Shown here piece by piece: positions 50,218 to 58,414 of a DNA stretch of 64,000 bases. The DNA comes from Paracraurococcus lichenis (lineage in GTDB: Bacteria > Pseudomonadota > Alphaproteobacteria > Acetobacterales > Acetobacteraceae), in contig NZ_JAUTWS010000001.1 of NCBI RefSeq assembly GCF_030657435.1, positions 310,001 to 374,000 of the forward strand. The letters run 5' to 3'. The first letter of the stretch is position 1; every line of letters starts with the position of its first letter. Under the pieces are notes generated by a model. The model ran no database searches. It was not told where the DNA came from and worked only from the letters and a program-made list of their open reading frames with translations. Made by a program: the position numbers and the translations under genes.

Positions 50218-51083
50218 TCCTCGACTTCCTTCTCGGCCCGTTCCTCGACTACGGCTTCCTGCGGCGGGCGCTGGTCGGCTGCCTCGCGCTCTCGGTCGCG
50301 GCGCCGCCGCTCGGCCTCTTCCTGATGCTGCGGCGGATGAGCCTGACGGCCGATGTGCTGGCGCATGGCATCCTGCCCGGCGTCGCCACCGGCTTCCTGC
50401 TGGCCGGGCTGTCGCTGCCGGCGATGGCGCTGGGCGGGCTGGTCGCGGGCCTCGCGGTCGCGGTCGGGGCGGGGGCGCTGTCGCGCGCGACCGGCGGGCG
50501 GGAGGATGCCTCGCTCGCCGCGCTCTATCTGGTGGCGCTGGCGGCGGGCGTGGCGCTGGTCTCCTGGCGCGGCGGGGCGGTGGAACTGACGACCCTGCTC
50601 TTCGGCAGCGTGCTCGGGGTGGACGACCCGGCGCTGCTGCTGATGGCCGGGACCGCGACCGTCACGCTGTTTGCCCTGGCGCTGGCCTGGCGGCCGCTGG
50701 TGCTGGAATGCTTCGACCCGGGCTTCGCCCAGGCGGTCGGCGCGCGCGGCGCTTGGTGGCACATGGGGTTCCTCGCGCTCGTCGTGCTGAACCTGATCGC
50801 CGCCTTCCAGGCGCTGGGCACGCTGATGGCCGTCGGGCTGATGATGCTGCCGGCGATCGCGGCGCGGCACTGGGCGCGGCAGGTGGGCGGCATGGCCTAT
50901 GCCGCGGTCGCCATCGCCGCTTCCAGCGCCTATGGCGGGCTGCTGCTCTCCTTCCATGCCGATGTCCCGAGCGGGCCGGCGGTCGTGCTGGCGGCGGGCC
51001 TGGCCTGGGCGGTGTCGGTGCTGGCGGGGCCGGTGGACGGGCTGCTGGTGCGCTGGTGGCGGCGGCCGCACCTGGCGGGGTAG
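50214..51083 (+). CDS. znuB: Zinc ABC transporter permease ZnuB, apparent CTG start
   Basis: A family-9 metal permease with about eight helices: FLMLRRMSLTADVLAHGILPGVATGFLLAG (read as helix 2 and the conserved loop), AVGARGAWWHMGFLALVVLNL, and ALGTLMAVGLMMLPAIAARHWA. The first in-frame ATG is 50325, which deletes helix 1. The conserved N-terminus is nonetheless encoded in frame from a CTG at 50214 (LILDFLLGPFLDYGFLRRAL), which overlaps the znuC stop as CTGA just as ATGA overlaps do elsewhere. No ATG, GTG or TTG is in frame in that interval. I therefore call a CTG start, giving 289 residues. Confidence 0.85.
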   Translation: MILDFLLGPFLDYGFLRRALVGCLALSVAAPPLGLFLMLRRMSLTADVLAHGILPGVATGFLLAGLSLPAMALGGLVAGLAVAVGAGALSRATGGREDASLAALYLVALAAGVALVSWRGGAVELTTLLFGSVLGVDDPALLLMAGTATVTLFALALAWRPLVLECFDPGFAQAVGARGAWWHMGFLALVVLNLIAAFQALGTLMAVGLMMLPAIAARHWARQVGGMAYAAVAIAASSAYGGLLLSFHADVPSGPAVVLAAGLAWAVSVLAGPVDGLLVRWWRRPHLAG

Positions 51084-51097
51084 AGCGGATCGTGGGA

Positions 51098-51111
51098 GGG
51101 CGTGAACGCCC
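51098..51111. terminator. Small hairpin after znuB
   Basis: GGGCGT-GA-ACGCCC, 15 bp after the znuB stop; a likely weak terminator without a T-run. The remaining 100 bp to the cupin gene hold only its ribosome site (GGCGGAGGG). Confidence 0.45.
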
Positions 51112-51211
51112 GGACGCGTGACTCTGTCATACGAACAAGGAGCTACGGCGAAGGATTGCGTTCCGGCACCAAGGCGCCGCGGCGTAGCCTTCGGGGCGGA
51201 GGGACCCGCCC

Positions 51212-51676
51212 ATGACCGAGACCTTGCCCGACTTCGCCCCCATCCTGCGCGCCCCCGGGGAGGGGCTGCGCAACCTCGCCTTCGGCGAGCGGCTGATTCG
51301 CATCCGCGCGGCCGAGACCGCGGGACGCTTCGCGCTGTGGGAGGAGCCGGTGCCGCCCGGCTGGGGCCCGCCGCTGCATGTCCATACGCGGGAGGACGAG
51401 TTCTTCCAGGTGCTGGCCGGCACCCTCCGCTTCCGCTGCGGCGACCGGGTATGGGAGGGCGGGGCGGGCAGCACCGCGCTCCTGCCGCGCGGCGTGCCGC
51501 ATGCCTTCCGCAACATCGGCGCGGAGGCGGCGCAGATCCTGGTCGGCGTCACGCCGGGCGGCTTCGAGGAGTTCTTCGTGGAGGTCGCGGCCGCGGGGGT
51601 GAGCGACCCGGCGGCGGCCGCGGCGATCGGGGCGAAGTACGGCCTCGACTTCCTCGGCCCGCCGCTGGAGGGGTGA
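51212..51676 (+). CDS. Cupin-domain protein
   Basis: A 154-residue single cupin. Motif 1 is PPLHVHTREDEFFQVLAG (the HxH and Glu metal ligands), motif 2 is LLPRGVPHAFRN with the third histidine. It resembles quercetin-dioxygenase-like monocupins that bind one Fe, Mn or Ni. Enzymatic or sensing role unknown. It stands alone between znuB and a convergent binding-protein gene. Confidence 0.85.
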   Translation: MTETLPDFAPILRAPGEGLRNLAFGERLIRIRAAETAGRFALWEEPVPPGWGPPLHVHTREDEFFQVLAGTLRFRCGDRVWEGGAGSTALLPRGVPHAFRNIGAEAAQILVGVTPGGFEEFFVEVAAAGVSDPAAAAAIGAKYGLDFLGPPLEG

Positions 51677-51682
51677 GCCACC

Positions 51683-51702
51683 CCTCCGCGCCGGCGCGGA
51701 GG
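51683..51702. terminator. Perfect palindrome between convergent genes
   Basis: CCTCCGCGCC followed directly by GGCGCGGAGG, a 20-bp perfect palindrome in the 49 bp between the cupin stop and the binding-protein stop. Probably a bidirectional terminator. Confidence 0.6.
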
Positions 51703-51725
51703 AGGCTCCGCGCCGGGAGGCGTGG

Positions 51726-53321
51726 CTACTTCGCCCGCTCGATGTTCCACATCACGGGGAAACCGAAGTCGATCACGCCCTTCAGCTCGGCACGCCAGAC
51801 CGCCGGGCTGCGGAACTGGCCGGTGAGCGGGAAGGTGACGTTCTCGATCGCCAGCCTCTGCAGCTCCGCCGCGAGCGCCTTGCGCTTCGCGGGATCGCCC
51901 TCGGCGGCATAGGCATCGAGCACCGGCTTCATCGCCTCCACGCAATAGCCCCAGGGCTGGTTGTTGGAGCAGTTGTAGCCGATGCCGACATTGGACAGCG
52001 GATCCGCCATGTCGAAGCCGGTATAGACCACCGGCACCAGGTTCCAGCCGCCGCGGTCGATCGGCTCCCGCCCCACCCAGCGGCCGGCGATCGACGACCA
52101 GTCGGCGGCCTGCACATCGAGGTTGAAGCCGGCGCGCTTCAGGCGGTCGATCACCACCAGCGCCATCGGGTTGATCAGCGCGCTGTCGGCGGGCTGCAGG
52201 ATGGCGATGCGCTCGTTGTTGTAGCCGGCCTCCTTCAGCAGGGCGCGGGCGCGGTCGAGGCTGGCGTCGCGCAGGATGCCGGCGCCGGCATCGTTGCTGT
52301 AGGTCGTGCCGCACATGTAGAGGCTGGTGCAGTCGGGGGAGGCCATCCCTTCGCCGAGGCCATGCGCCGCCACGATCTCCGCCCGGTCGAGCGCCGCCTG
52401 CACCGCCTTCCGCATCGGCAGCCGGTCGAAGGGCGGCAGGTAATGGTTGATGGACAGGCCGCCGGTGATCTGCGCGATGCCGCCGGCCTGGGACAGCACC
52501 AGGTTCCTGTCCCGCTTCAGGCGTGGGATGTAGTCGAAGGGCGCGTATTCCAGGTAGTCCACCTCGCCCTGGGTGATCGCCGCGGCGCGCAGCGAGACGT
52601 CGGTCATGGTCAGGAACTCGACTCGCTCGGCGAGCGGCCGCTTGCCGCCGGCGAGGCCGTCCGCCGCTTCCTCCCGCGGGCGATAGGCGGGGTTGCGGCG
52701 GAAATAGGTGCGCTCGCCGGGGACCCAGGCGTCCTTGTCGAAGAGGAAGGGGCCGCTGCCCATGATCTCCTTCACCGGCTGGGTCGGCGGCGTCGCATTG
52801 GCGATGCGCGCGGGCATGACGAAGGGGACATGGACGCTCGGCTTGCCCAGCGCCTCCACCACATGGCCGAAGGGCTTCGCCAGGTCGATGACGAAGGTGG
52901 CGGGGTCGACGACCCGGATCTCCTTCGTCGCCGCCATGAGCTGCCGGCCGATGGCGTCCCGCTGACCCCAGCGCCTGATTGAGGCGACCGCGTCCTCCGC
53001 CGTGACGGCCGTGCCGTCATGGAATTCGAGGCCCGGGCGCAGCTTGAATGTCCAGCTCATCCGGTCGGCGCTGGGCTGCCAGGACTCCAGCATCTGCGGC
53101 CGGTACTCGCCCTTGCTGTCCATGGCGACGAGCGTGTCGAAGACCATGTAGGCGAAATTGCGCGTGACGAAGCTCGGGCTGCTGATCGGGTCGAGGTTCT
53201 GCAGCCCGACATTGACCACCAGCCGGATCGGCCGGTCGCGCGGCTGCGCCCCGGCATTCGTCGCCAGGACCGCCAGTGCGGAGGCGGCCAGCAGGCCGCG
53301 CAGCGAGCGTCGCATCATCAT
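51726..53321 (-). CDS. Peptide/opine-type ABC substrate-binding protein (SBP_bac_5)
   Basis: A 531-residue class C periplasmic binding protein. Signal peptide RRSLRGLLAASALAVLATNAGA is followed by IRLVVNVGLQNLDPISSPSF and the family block WTFKLRPGLEFHDGTAVTAEDAVASI, and GSGPFLF. Family ligands are peptides, opines, glutathione or sugars. It is the last gene of a four-gene run (two SDRs, deacetylase, this gene) and has no permease or ATPase genes nearby. Its start is 12 bp after the deacetylase gene. Confidence 0.88.
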   Translation of the reverse strand: MMMRRSLRGLLAASALAVLATNAGAQPRDRPIRLVVNVGLQNLDPISSPSFVTRNFAYMVFDTLVAMDSKGEYRPQMLESWQPSADRMSWTFKLRPGLEFHDGTAVTAEDAVASIRRWGQRDAIGRQLMAATKEIRVVDPATFVIDLAKPFGHVVEALGKPSVHVPFVMPARIANATPPTQPVKEIMGSGPFLFDKDAWVPGERTYFRRNPAYRPREEAADGLAGGKRPLAERVEFLTMTDVSLRAAAITQGEVDYLEYAPFDYIPRLKRDRNLVLSQAGGIAQITGGLSINHYLPPFDRLPMRKAVQAALDRAEIVAAHGLGEGMASPDCTSLYMCGTTYSNDAGAGILRDASLDRARALLKEAGYNNERIAILQPADSALINPMALVVIDRLKRAGFNLDVQAADWSSIAGRWVGREPIDRGGWNLVPVVYTGFDMADPLSNVGIGYNCSNNQPWGYCVEAMKPVLDAYAAEGDPAKRKALAAELQRLAIENVTFPLTGQFRSPAVWRAELKGVIDFGFPVMWNIERAK

Positions 53322-53333
53322 CCCCGGTCTCCC

Positions 53334-54164
53334 TCAGCGCGACTCGTGATTGGCGGCCCAGGCCTCGGCGATCTGGCTGCAGGTGGCGAACCAGACGCCG
53401 GGGAAGTCGCGCATCCAGGCGATCATCTCCCGCAGCAGGGCGATGCGGCTCGGGCGGCCGCTGACCTGCGGGTGCATGACCAGGTTGTAGAGCCCGCCCC
53501 AGCGATGGATCTCGGCGAACTCGGCCTGGAAGATCTCCTTCATGTGGCTGTTGGTGAAGATCGGGCGGGGGCTCTTGACGGAGAAGAGCGCATAGGGCGC
53601 GTCGTCGAGGCTCCAGTGCCAGGGCAGTTCGATCGGGCCCGGGCGGCCGTCCGGCATCGCGTGGCGATAGGGGTTGATGTCGTCGAGCAGCGAGGAGTCG
53701 TAGAAGAAGCCGTGCTTGTCGAGCAGGCGGATCAGGTTGTCGCTGGTCTCGCCGGCCGGCGAGCGGTAGCCCTTCGGCACCACGCCGAGCATGCGCTTCA
53801 GGCTGTCGAGGCCCCGCTCCATCTCCTCCACCTCCTTGTCGGGGAAGGCGGGGTCGATCCAGGCATGCGAGTAGCTGTGATGCCCGATTTCGTGGCCTTC
53901 CTTCAGCACCATCTCGCAGCGGTCGGTGTGGTTCTCCACCGTCCAGCCCGGGATGAAGAAGGTGGCGGGGACGCCGGCGTCCTTCAGTGTCTCGAGGATC
54001 TTCGGCACGCCGACCTTGGCGCCGTACTTGCCCTGGCTGAGGATGCCGGGGCGGCGGATGTTGTCCGGGTCGCGCGCCATCCAGAGCGTCTCGGCATCGA
54101 AGTCGAAGGTCAGCGCCACGGCGACCCGGGCGCCGTTCGGCCAGTTCACGCGCATGTCGATCAT
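53334..54164 (-). CDS. Polysaccharide deacetylase family protein (PuuE/HP0310-like)
   Basis: A 276-residue NodB-homology enzyme. The metal/catalytic motifs are TFDFDAETLW (motif 1), HSYSHAW (HxxxH, motif 2) and GYRSPAGE (motif 3); LVMHPQVSG carries the distal histidine. The group to which it belongs includes allantoinase-like PuuE and the peptidoglycan-type HP0310 rather than chitin deacetylases. No signal peptide, so it acts in the cytoplasm. Start ATG 54164 follows GGGGAG; ATG 54179 adds five residues. It sits 4 bp after an SDR gene, implying processing of a small amide or sugar rather than polymer (inference). Confidence 0.85.
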   Translation of the reverse strand: MIDMRVNWPNGARVAVALTFDFDAETLWMARDPDNIRRPGILSQGKYGAKVGVPKILETLKDAGVPATFFIPGWTVENHTDRCEMVLKEGHEIGHHSYSHAWIDPAFPDKEVEEMERGLDSLKRMLGVVPKGYRSPAGETSDNLIRLLDKHGFFYDSSLLDDINPYRHAMPDGRPGPIELPWHWSLDDAPYALFSVKSPRPIFTNSHMKEIFQAEFAEIHRWGGLYNLVMHPQVSGRPSRIALLREMIAWMRDFPGVWFATCSQIAEAWAANHESR

Positions 54165-54168
54165 CGGA

Positions 54169-54945
54169 TCACTCCCCATCCCTCGGCGCATGCCGCGCCG
54201 CCAGCCAGCCGCCATCCACGCCGATCACCTGGCCCGTCACGAAGGACGCGTCGTCCGAGGCGAGGAAGGCGATCACCGCCGCCACCTCCTCCGGCTTCGC
54301 GGCGCGGCGCAGCGGTGTCGGCGCCAGCACGGCGCGGCGGTAGTAGTCGTTCTGCAGGTGCCCCTCGGTCATCGCCGTCTCGATGACGCCGGGCGCGACG
54401 GCATTCACCAGGATGCCGGCCGAGCCAAGCTCGCCCGCAAGCTGGCGCGTCATCTGCGCGACGCCGGCCTTGGCGACGGCATAGGCCGTGGTGCCGGGGA
54501 CGCCGGCGATGCCGAAGGTGGAGGAGACGGAGACGATCCGCCCGCCCGGCCGCGGCAGGTGCGGCAGCACGGCGCGGGTCATGCGCAGCACCGCTTTCAG
54601 GTTGGTGTCGACGAAGCGGTCGATCAGCGCGTCGTCCGACTCCGCCAGCGGCTTCGAGCCGCCGATGCCCGCATTGTTGACCAGGATGTCGATGCGGCCG
54701 AAGGTATCGAGCGCCGCCTGCGCCAGCCGCTCCGGCGCGCCGCGCTCCAGCAGGTCGGTCGCGACAGCCGCGCCGCCGATCGCGGCGGCGGTCTCGGCCA
54801 CCTCCGGCAGCCGGTCGGCCAGCAGCACCCGCGCGCCGTCCTGCGCGAGGCGCGCGGCGGTCGCGGCGCCGATGCCGCGCGCCGCGCCGGTGACGATGGC
54901 GACGCGGCCTGCGAAGCGTTGGGGATCAGGCAAGCCGGCCTCCAT
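54169..54945 (-). CDS. SDR-family oxidoreductase
   Basis: A 258-residue classical short-chain dehydrogenase. Cofactor motif TGAARGIG (about residues 20-27), NNAG, and active site Ser-Tyr-Lys in VSSTFGIAGVPGTTAYAVAKAG. The D after the second strand (LLADRLPE) suggests NAD preference. It overlaps the preceding SDR gene by 20 bp and precedes the deacetylase by 4 bp. Substrate unknown. Confidence 0.9.
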   Translation of the reverse strand: MEAGLPDPQRFAGRVAIVTGAARGIGAATAARLAQDGARVLLADRLPEVAETAAAIGGAAVATDLLERGAPERLAQAALDTFGRIDILVNNAGIGGSKPLAESDDALIDRFVDTNLKAVLRMTRAVLPHLPRPGGRIVSVSSTFGIAGVPGTTAYAVAKAGVAQMTRQLAGELGSAGILVNAVAPGVIETAMTEGHLQNDYYRRAVLAPTPLRRAAKPEEVAAVIAFLASDDASFVTGQVIGVDGGWLAARHAPRDGE

Positions 54946-55702
54946 CGACGGGGAGGGCGACGCCGGTGGTGAAGCCGGCGCCGTCCGAGAGCAGGTAGAG
55001 CACCGCCTCCGCCACCTCCCCTGGCCGGCCGAAGCGGCCGAGCGGGTGGCGGGCGCGGAAGGCGGCCTCGCGCGTCGCGCGCGCCGTGGCGTCGCCGGCG
55101 GAGGCGAAGGTCGCCTCCAGCATCGGCGTCTCGATGGAGCCGGGGCAGACGCAATTGACGCGGATGCCCTCCGGCGCATGGCTCAGCGCCAGGCTCCGCG
55201 TCAGCATGACGACCGCGCCCTTGCTGGCGGAATAGGCGGGCAGGGTGGCCGAGCCGGCGAGGCCGGCGGTCGAGGCAAACAGCACCATGGCGCCGCCCCC
55301 GGCCGCGCGCATGGCCGGCAGCAGGGCGCGCACCGTCAGCCAGCTTCCCTTGACGTTGACGGCGAAGAGCCGGTCCCACTCCGCCTCCGTCACCTGCTCG
55401 ACGGGCTTCGCCGGCCCCAGCATGCCGGCGGCGGCGGCCAGCAGCGTCACGGGGCCGAGCCGCGCGGCGGCCTCCGTCGCCGCATCGAGATCCGCGGCGG
55501 CGGTGACATCGCCCGCGAAGGTCAGCGCACCCGGGCAATCCGCGGCGGTCTCCGCCAGCCCGGCCGCGTCGCGGTCGAAGAGGAGCAGCTTCGCCCCCTC
55601 CCGCGCCAGGCCGATCGCGGTCGCGCGGCCGAGGCCGGAGGCGGCGCCGGTGACGAAGCCGACCCGGCCATGGAACCGCCCTGCCGTCGCGCCCTCGGCC
55701 AT
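54926..55702 (-). CDS. SDR-family oxidoreductase
   Basis: A 258-residue classical short-chain dehydrogenase with TGAASGLG near the N-terminus and active site FASTAGLAGSATLPAYSASKGA. Note AAAAG where NNAG is usual (LLAAAAGML), a variant of the motif that normally stabilises the central sheet. LLFDRD after strand two favours NAD. First gene of the minus-strand run with the next SDR, the deacetylase and the binding protein. ATG 55702 follows a GGGGGCGGG stretch; 55717 is an alternative. Confidence 0.87.
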   Translation of the reverse strand: MAEGATAGRFHGRVGFVTGAASGLGRATAIGLAREGAKLLLFDRDAAGLAETAADCPGALTFAGDVTAAADLDAATEAAARLGPVTLLAAAAGMLGPAKPVEQVTEAEWDRLFAVNVKGSWLTVRALLPAMRAAGGGAMVLFASTAGLAGSATLPAYSASKGAVVMLTRSLALSHAPEGIRVNCVCPGSIETPMLEATFASAGDATARATREAAFRARHPLGRFGRPGEVAEAVLYLLSDGAGFTTGVALPVDGGRLA

Positions 55703-55816
55703 CGCCCGCCCCCGCATGCTGCAATGCGGCGATGGTGCGGCGAGTCGGCGGGACCGGCAACCCCGCGCCCCGTGTTTCCGGCCAATCGATTCGGACCGCC
55801 TCGCATGTCGCGCGGT

Positions 55817-55857
55817 CCGATTCAGGTCTCCGGGCCATCCGGCCCTGCGGTCATCGG
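55817..55857 (-). repeat. Dispersed palindromic repeat, copy C
   Basis: On the minus strand it reads CCGATGACC, AGGGCC-GGAT-GGCCC, then GAGACCTGAATCGG. Flanks and arms match copies A and B; like A it has a four-base loop. It lies in the 161-bp gap between the EamA transporter (whose stop is 7 bp away) and the SDR gene. The rest of the gap shows nothing else supportable. Confidence 0.8.
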
Positions 55858-55863
55858 CGCGCC

Positions 55864-56778
55864 TCAGACGCGCGCCGCAACCCGCTCGCGCGCCCGCACC
55901 CGTTCACGATGCACGGTATAGAGCCCGCTGCCGATGATCACGGCGGCGCCCAGCAGCGTGAAGCGGTCCGGCACCGCGGCGAAGATCAGCCAGCCCAGCG
56001 TGGTCGAGAAGAGGAGCTGCACATAGGAGAAGGGCGCGAGCAGCGAGGCTGCGGCCTGCCGATAGGCCAGGATCACGAGGTACTGCCCGACGGAGGAGCA
56101 AAGGCCATGCGCGAGGCCGAGCCCGAGCTGCCCCCATGTCGGCAGCACGAAGCCGAAGGGCACCAGCAGGCTCAGCAGGACGAGGCCGGTGCCGGCCGAC
56201 CACAGCACCGTCGTCTCCGTCCGGTCGCCCGCGCCCATCCGGCGGGTGATGACGATGGTCGCCGCCCAGCACAGCGCCGAGGCGACGGGGAAGAGGGCGG
56301 CCAGCGACAGCGCGCCGGTGCCGGGCCGGATGACGATCAGCACGCCGGCGAAGCCGACGAAGACCGCGCTCCAGCGCCGGATGCCGACCTGCTCGCCGAG
56401 GAAGAGGATGGAGAGCGCCGTGACGAAGCCGGGCGCGACATAGGTGATGGCCGTCGCCTCGGCGATCGGCAGGAAGCCGAGCCCGGCGACGAAGAGCACG
56501 GCGGAGCCGACCAGCGTCACGCCCCGCAGCAGTTGCAGCCCGAGCCGCTTCGGCCGCTGCAGCAGCACGCGCGCGCGGCCGGCGAGCGTCGCGGCGAGGG
56601 CGATGAAGACGAGGTAGCGCAGCCAGGCCACCTCGACCGCCGGCAGGCCCTGCAGCCGCATCAGCTTCGCCATGGCGTCGGAGACGGAGAAGAGCACCAC
56701 CGAGGCGAGGATGAGGAGGATGCCCTGCAGCACCCGGTCGGGTGCCGCCTCGGTCCTGGTCGCGCTCAATGATCCCAT
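55864..56778 (-). CDS. DMT-superfamily (EamA) transporter
   Basis: A 304-residue membrane protein with ten hydrophobic segments in two EamA repeats (FSVSDAMAKLMRLQGLPAVEVAWLRY; ATAITYVAPGFVTALSILFLGEQVG; YRQAAASLLAPFSYVQLLFS). It resembles RhaT/S-adenosylmethionine-uptake-like DMT proteins; substrate unknown. ATG 56778 begins the conserved region after a short lead. It ends near repeat copy C. Confidence 0.87.
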   Translation of the reverse strand: MGSLSATRTEAAPDRVLQGILLILASVVLFSVSDAMAKLMRLQGLPAVEVAWLRYLVFIALAATLAGRARVLLQRPKRLGLQLLRGVTLVGSAVLFVAGLGFLPIAEATAITYVAPGFVTALSILFLGEQVGIRRWSAVFVGFAGVLIVIRPGTGALSLAALFPVASALCWAATIVITRRMGAGDRTETTVLWSAGTGLVLLSLLVPFGFVLPTWGQLGLGLAHGLCSSVGQYLVILAYRQAAASLLAPFSYVQLLFSTTLGWLIFAAVPDRFTLLGAAVIIGSGLYTVHRERVRARERVAARV

Positions 56779-56839
56779 CCCGCCGGCTGCGGCCGCGGAC
56801 CTTAGCGGCCCGGCGCCGCCGCGTCGCGCGGGGCGGCGA

Positions 56840-58306
56840 TCACTTCGCGCCCGTCTGCCATGCGCCCCGCAGGGAAGCGGGCACGAAGAAGGGCGTGCTC
56901 TCCAACTCCGGCTCGGCGAAGGCCTCCAGCCGCTCGCGCATCGCCACGATGTCCTCGCGGAAGAAACGCGCCGCGATGCGCTGCGCCAGCCGTTCCGCGC
57001 CGACCGAGGCGCCCGGGATGTCGGAGGCGATGGCCCCGAGGCTCGCCATCGCGGCATGGCTGAAGAGGTGGATGCGCGAGAGGCCGGGGCAGGTGGCGGG
57101 CTCGCGCGCCTCCAGCTCGAAGCCCGGGCCGAGCCAGGGGGCGCGCGCCAGCCCCGGCCGGCGCAGCGCCGGCGGCGGGTCGTGGCGGTTGGCCCAGGTG
57201 GCGACCGCGGCGGCGAGATCGCCGAGTTCCGGGATGCGCGCGGCATCCACCACGAAGCCGGTGCCGACGATCAGGAAGTCGGCGGTGGTGCTGCCGCCCC
57301 CGGGCAGGGTCAGCCGCACCCCGGCGCCGTCCCGCACCGCCGCGAGGATGGGCGTCGAGAAGCGGATGCGGAAGCCGGCATGCCGGATGGTGCGCAGCAC
57401 CGTCTCGTGCGGCGGCGGCGACTGCAGGTCGTGCATATAGACCAGCAGCCGCCATTTCTCCTCGGCCGGCAGCTCCGCCCAGCCCTCGAAGAAGCCCATA
57501 TGCGCGGAGCCGCGGCCCTTGTTGACCTGCGGCAGGTGCGGCCGGCGGGCGAAGATCTCGACGCTGGCCGCACCCTGCTCCAGCGCCGTCGCGGCATTGT
57601 CCCAGGCGGAGGCGCCGGCGCCGAGCACCGCGACGCGGCGGCCGCGCAGCCGCGCGAAGTCGATCGCCTCCATCGTATGCGCCGCGCGGTCGGGCCAGAG
57701 GTCGCGCGCGATGCCCGGCGGGACGAAGGGCCCGCCGGTGCCGGCGCGGCCGGTCGCCAGCACCACCCGGCGGGCATGAAGCACCTCCTCGCCCGCCGGC
57801 GTCGCCAGCTCGGCGCGGACCAGCCCCTCGGACGGCACCAGCCGCCGGACCGCGACCCCGTTGCGCACGGGGATGCCGAGCATGCGGCGGACCCAGAGGA
57901 TGTAGTCCTGCCAGTCCGCATTCGGGATCTTGTAGAGCCGCTCCCAGCCTGCCTCGCCGTGCCGCGCCTCGTACCAGGCGCGGAAGGTGAGGGAGGGGAT
58001 GCCGAGCGGGATGCCCGGCAGGTGCTTCGGGCTGCGCAGCGTCTCCATGCGCGCATAGGTGACCCATGGCCCCTCCAGCCCCGCCGGCGCGGCATCCACC
58101 ACCTGGATGTTGCGCAGGCCCTTCTGCAGCAGCGCCGCGGCCGCAGCCACGCCATACATCCCGGCGCCCACCACCAGCACATCCAGCGCCGGCACACCCT
58201 CCGGCCCCGTCACCGCGGCGGTCCAGGCCGTGGGCGGGAAGCCGAGCAGCGCGAGGTCGCGCGCGACGCGGCGCTCATGCACCGCAAGGTGGTCGATGGC
58301 ATCCAT
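56840..58306 (-). CDS. Flavin-containing monooxygenase-like FAD/NADPH oxidoreductase
   Basis: A 488-residue FAD-dependent oxidoreductase. FAD-binding GxGxxG is in LDVLVVGAGMYGVAAAAALL (about residues 42-60); a second nucleotide-binding GAGASAWD in VAVLGAGASAWDNAATAL should bind NADPH; ATGRAGTGGPFVP and VGTGFVVDAARIPEL are the usual later glycine motifs. The group is Baeyer-Villiger or N-hydroxylating monooxygenase-like. It is divergent from a cytochrome P450 with 108 bp between starts, so the two may be co-regulated oxidases. Confidence 0.84.
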   Translation of the reverse strand: MDAIDHLAVHERRVARDLALLGFPPTAWTAAVTGPEGVPALDVLVVGAGMYGVAAAAALLQKGLRNIQVVDAAPAGLEGPWVTYARMETLRSPKHLPGIPLGIPSLTFRAWYEARHGEAGWERLYKIPNADWQDYILWVRRMLGIPVRNGVAVRRLVPSEGLVRAELATPAGEEVLHARRVVLATGRAGTGGPFVPPGIARDLWPDRAAHTMEAIDFARLRGRRVAVLGAGASAWDNAATALEQGAASVEIFARRPHLPQVNKGRGSAHMGFFEGWAELPAEEKWRLLVYMHDLQSPPPHETVLRTIRHAGFRIRFSTPILAAVRDGAGVRLTLPGGGSTTADFLIVGTGFVVDAARIPELGDLAAAVATWANRHDPPPALRRPGLARAPWLGPGFELEAREPATCPGLSRIHLFSHAAMASLGAIASDIPGASVGAERLAQRIAARFFREDIVAMRERLEAFAEPELESTPFFVPASLRGAWQTGAK

Positions 58307-58414
58307 GCCGGGCACTTTGCCAAAGCGCCGGCGGCACGGCCAGTTGTGCCCGCCGGCATGGCGCCGCCGCCGCTGCAGCCCCATCTTGCCCGGATGCTGG
58401 TCGGAGGCACGCCC

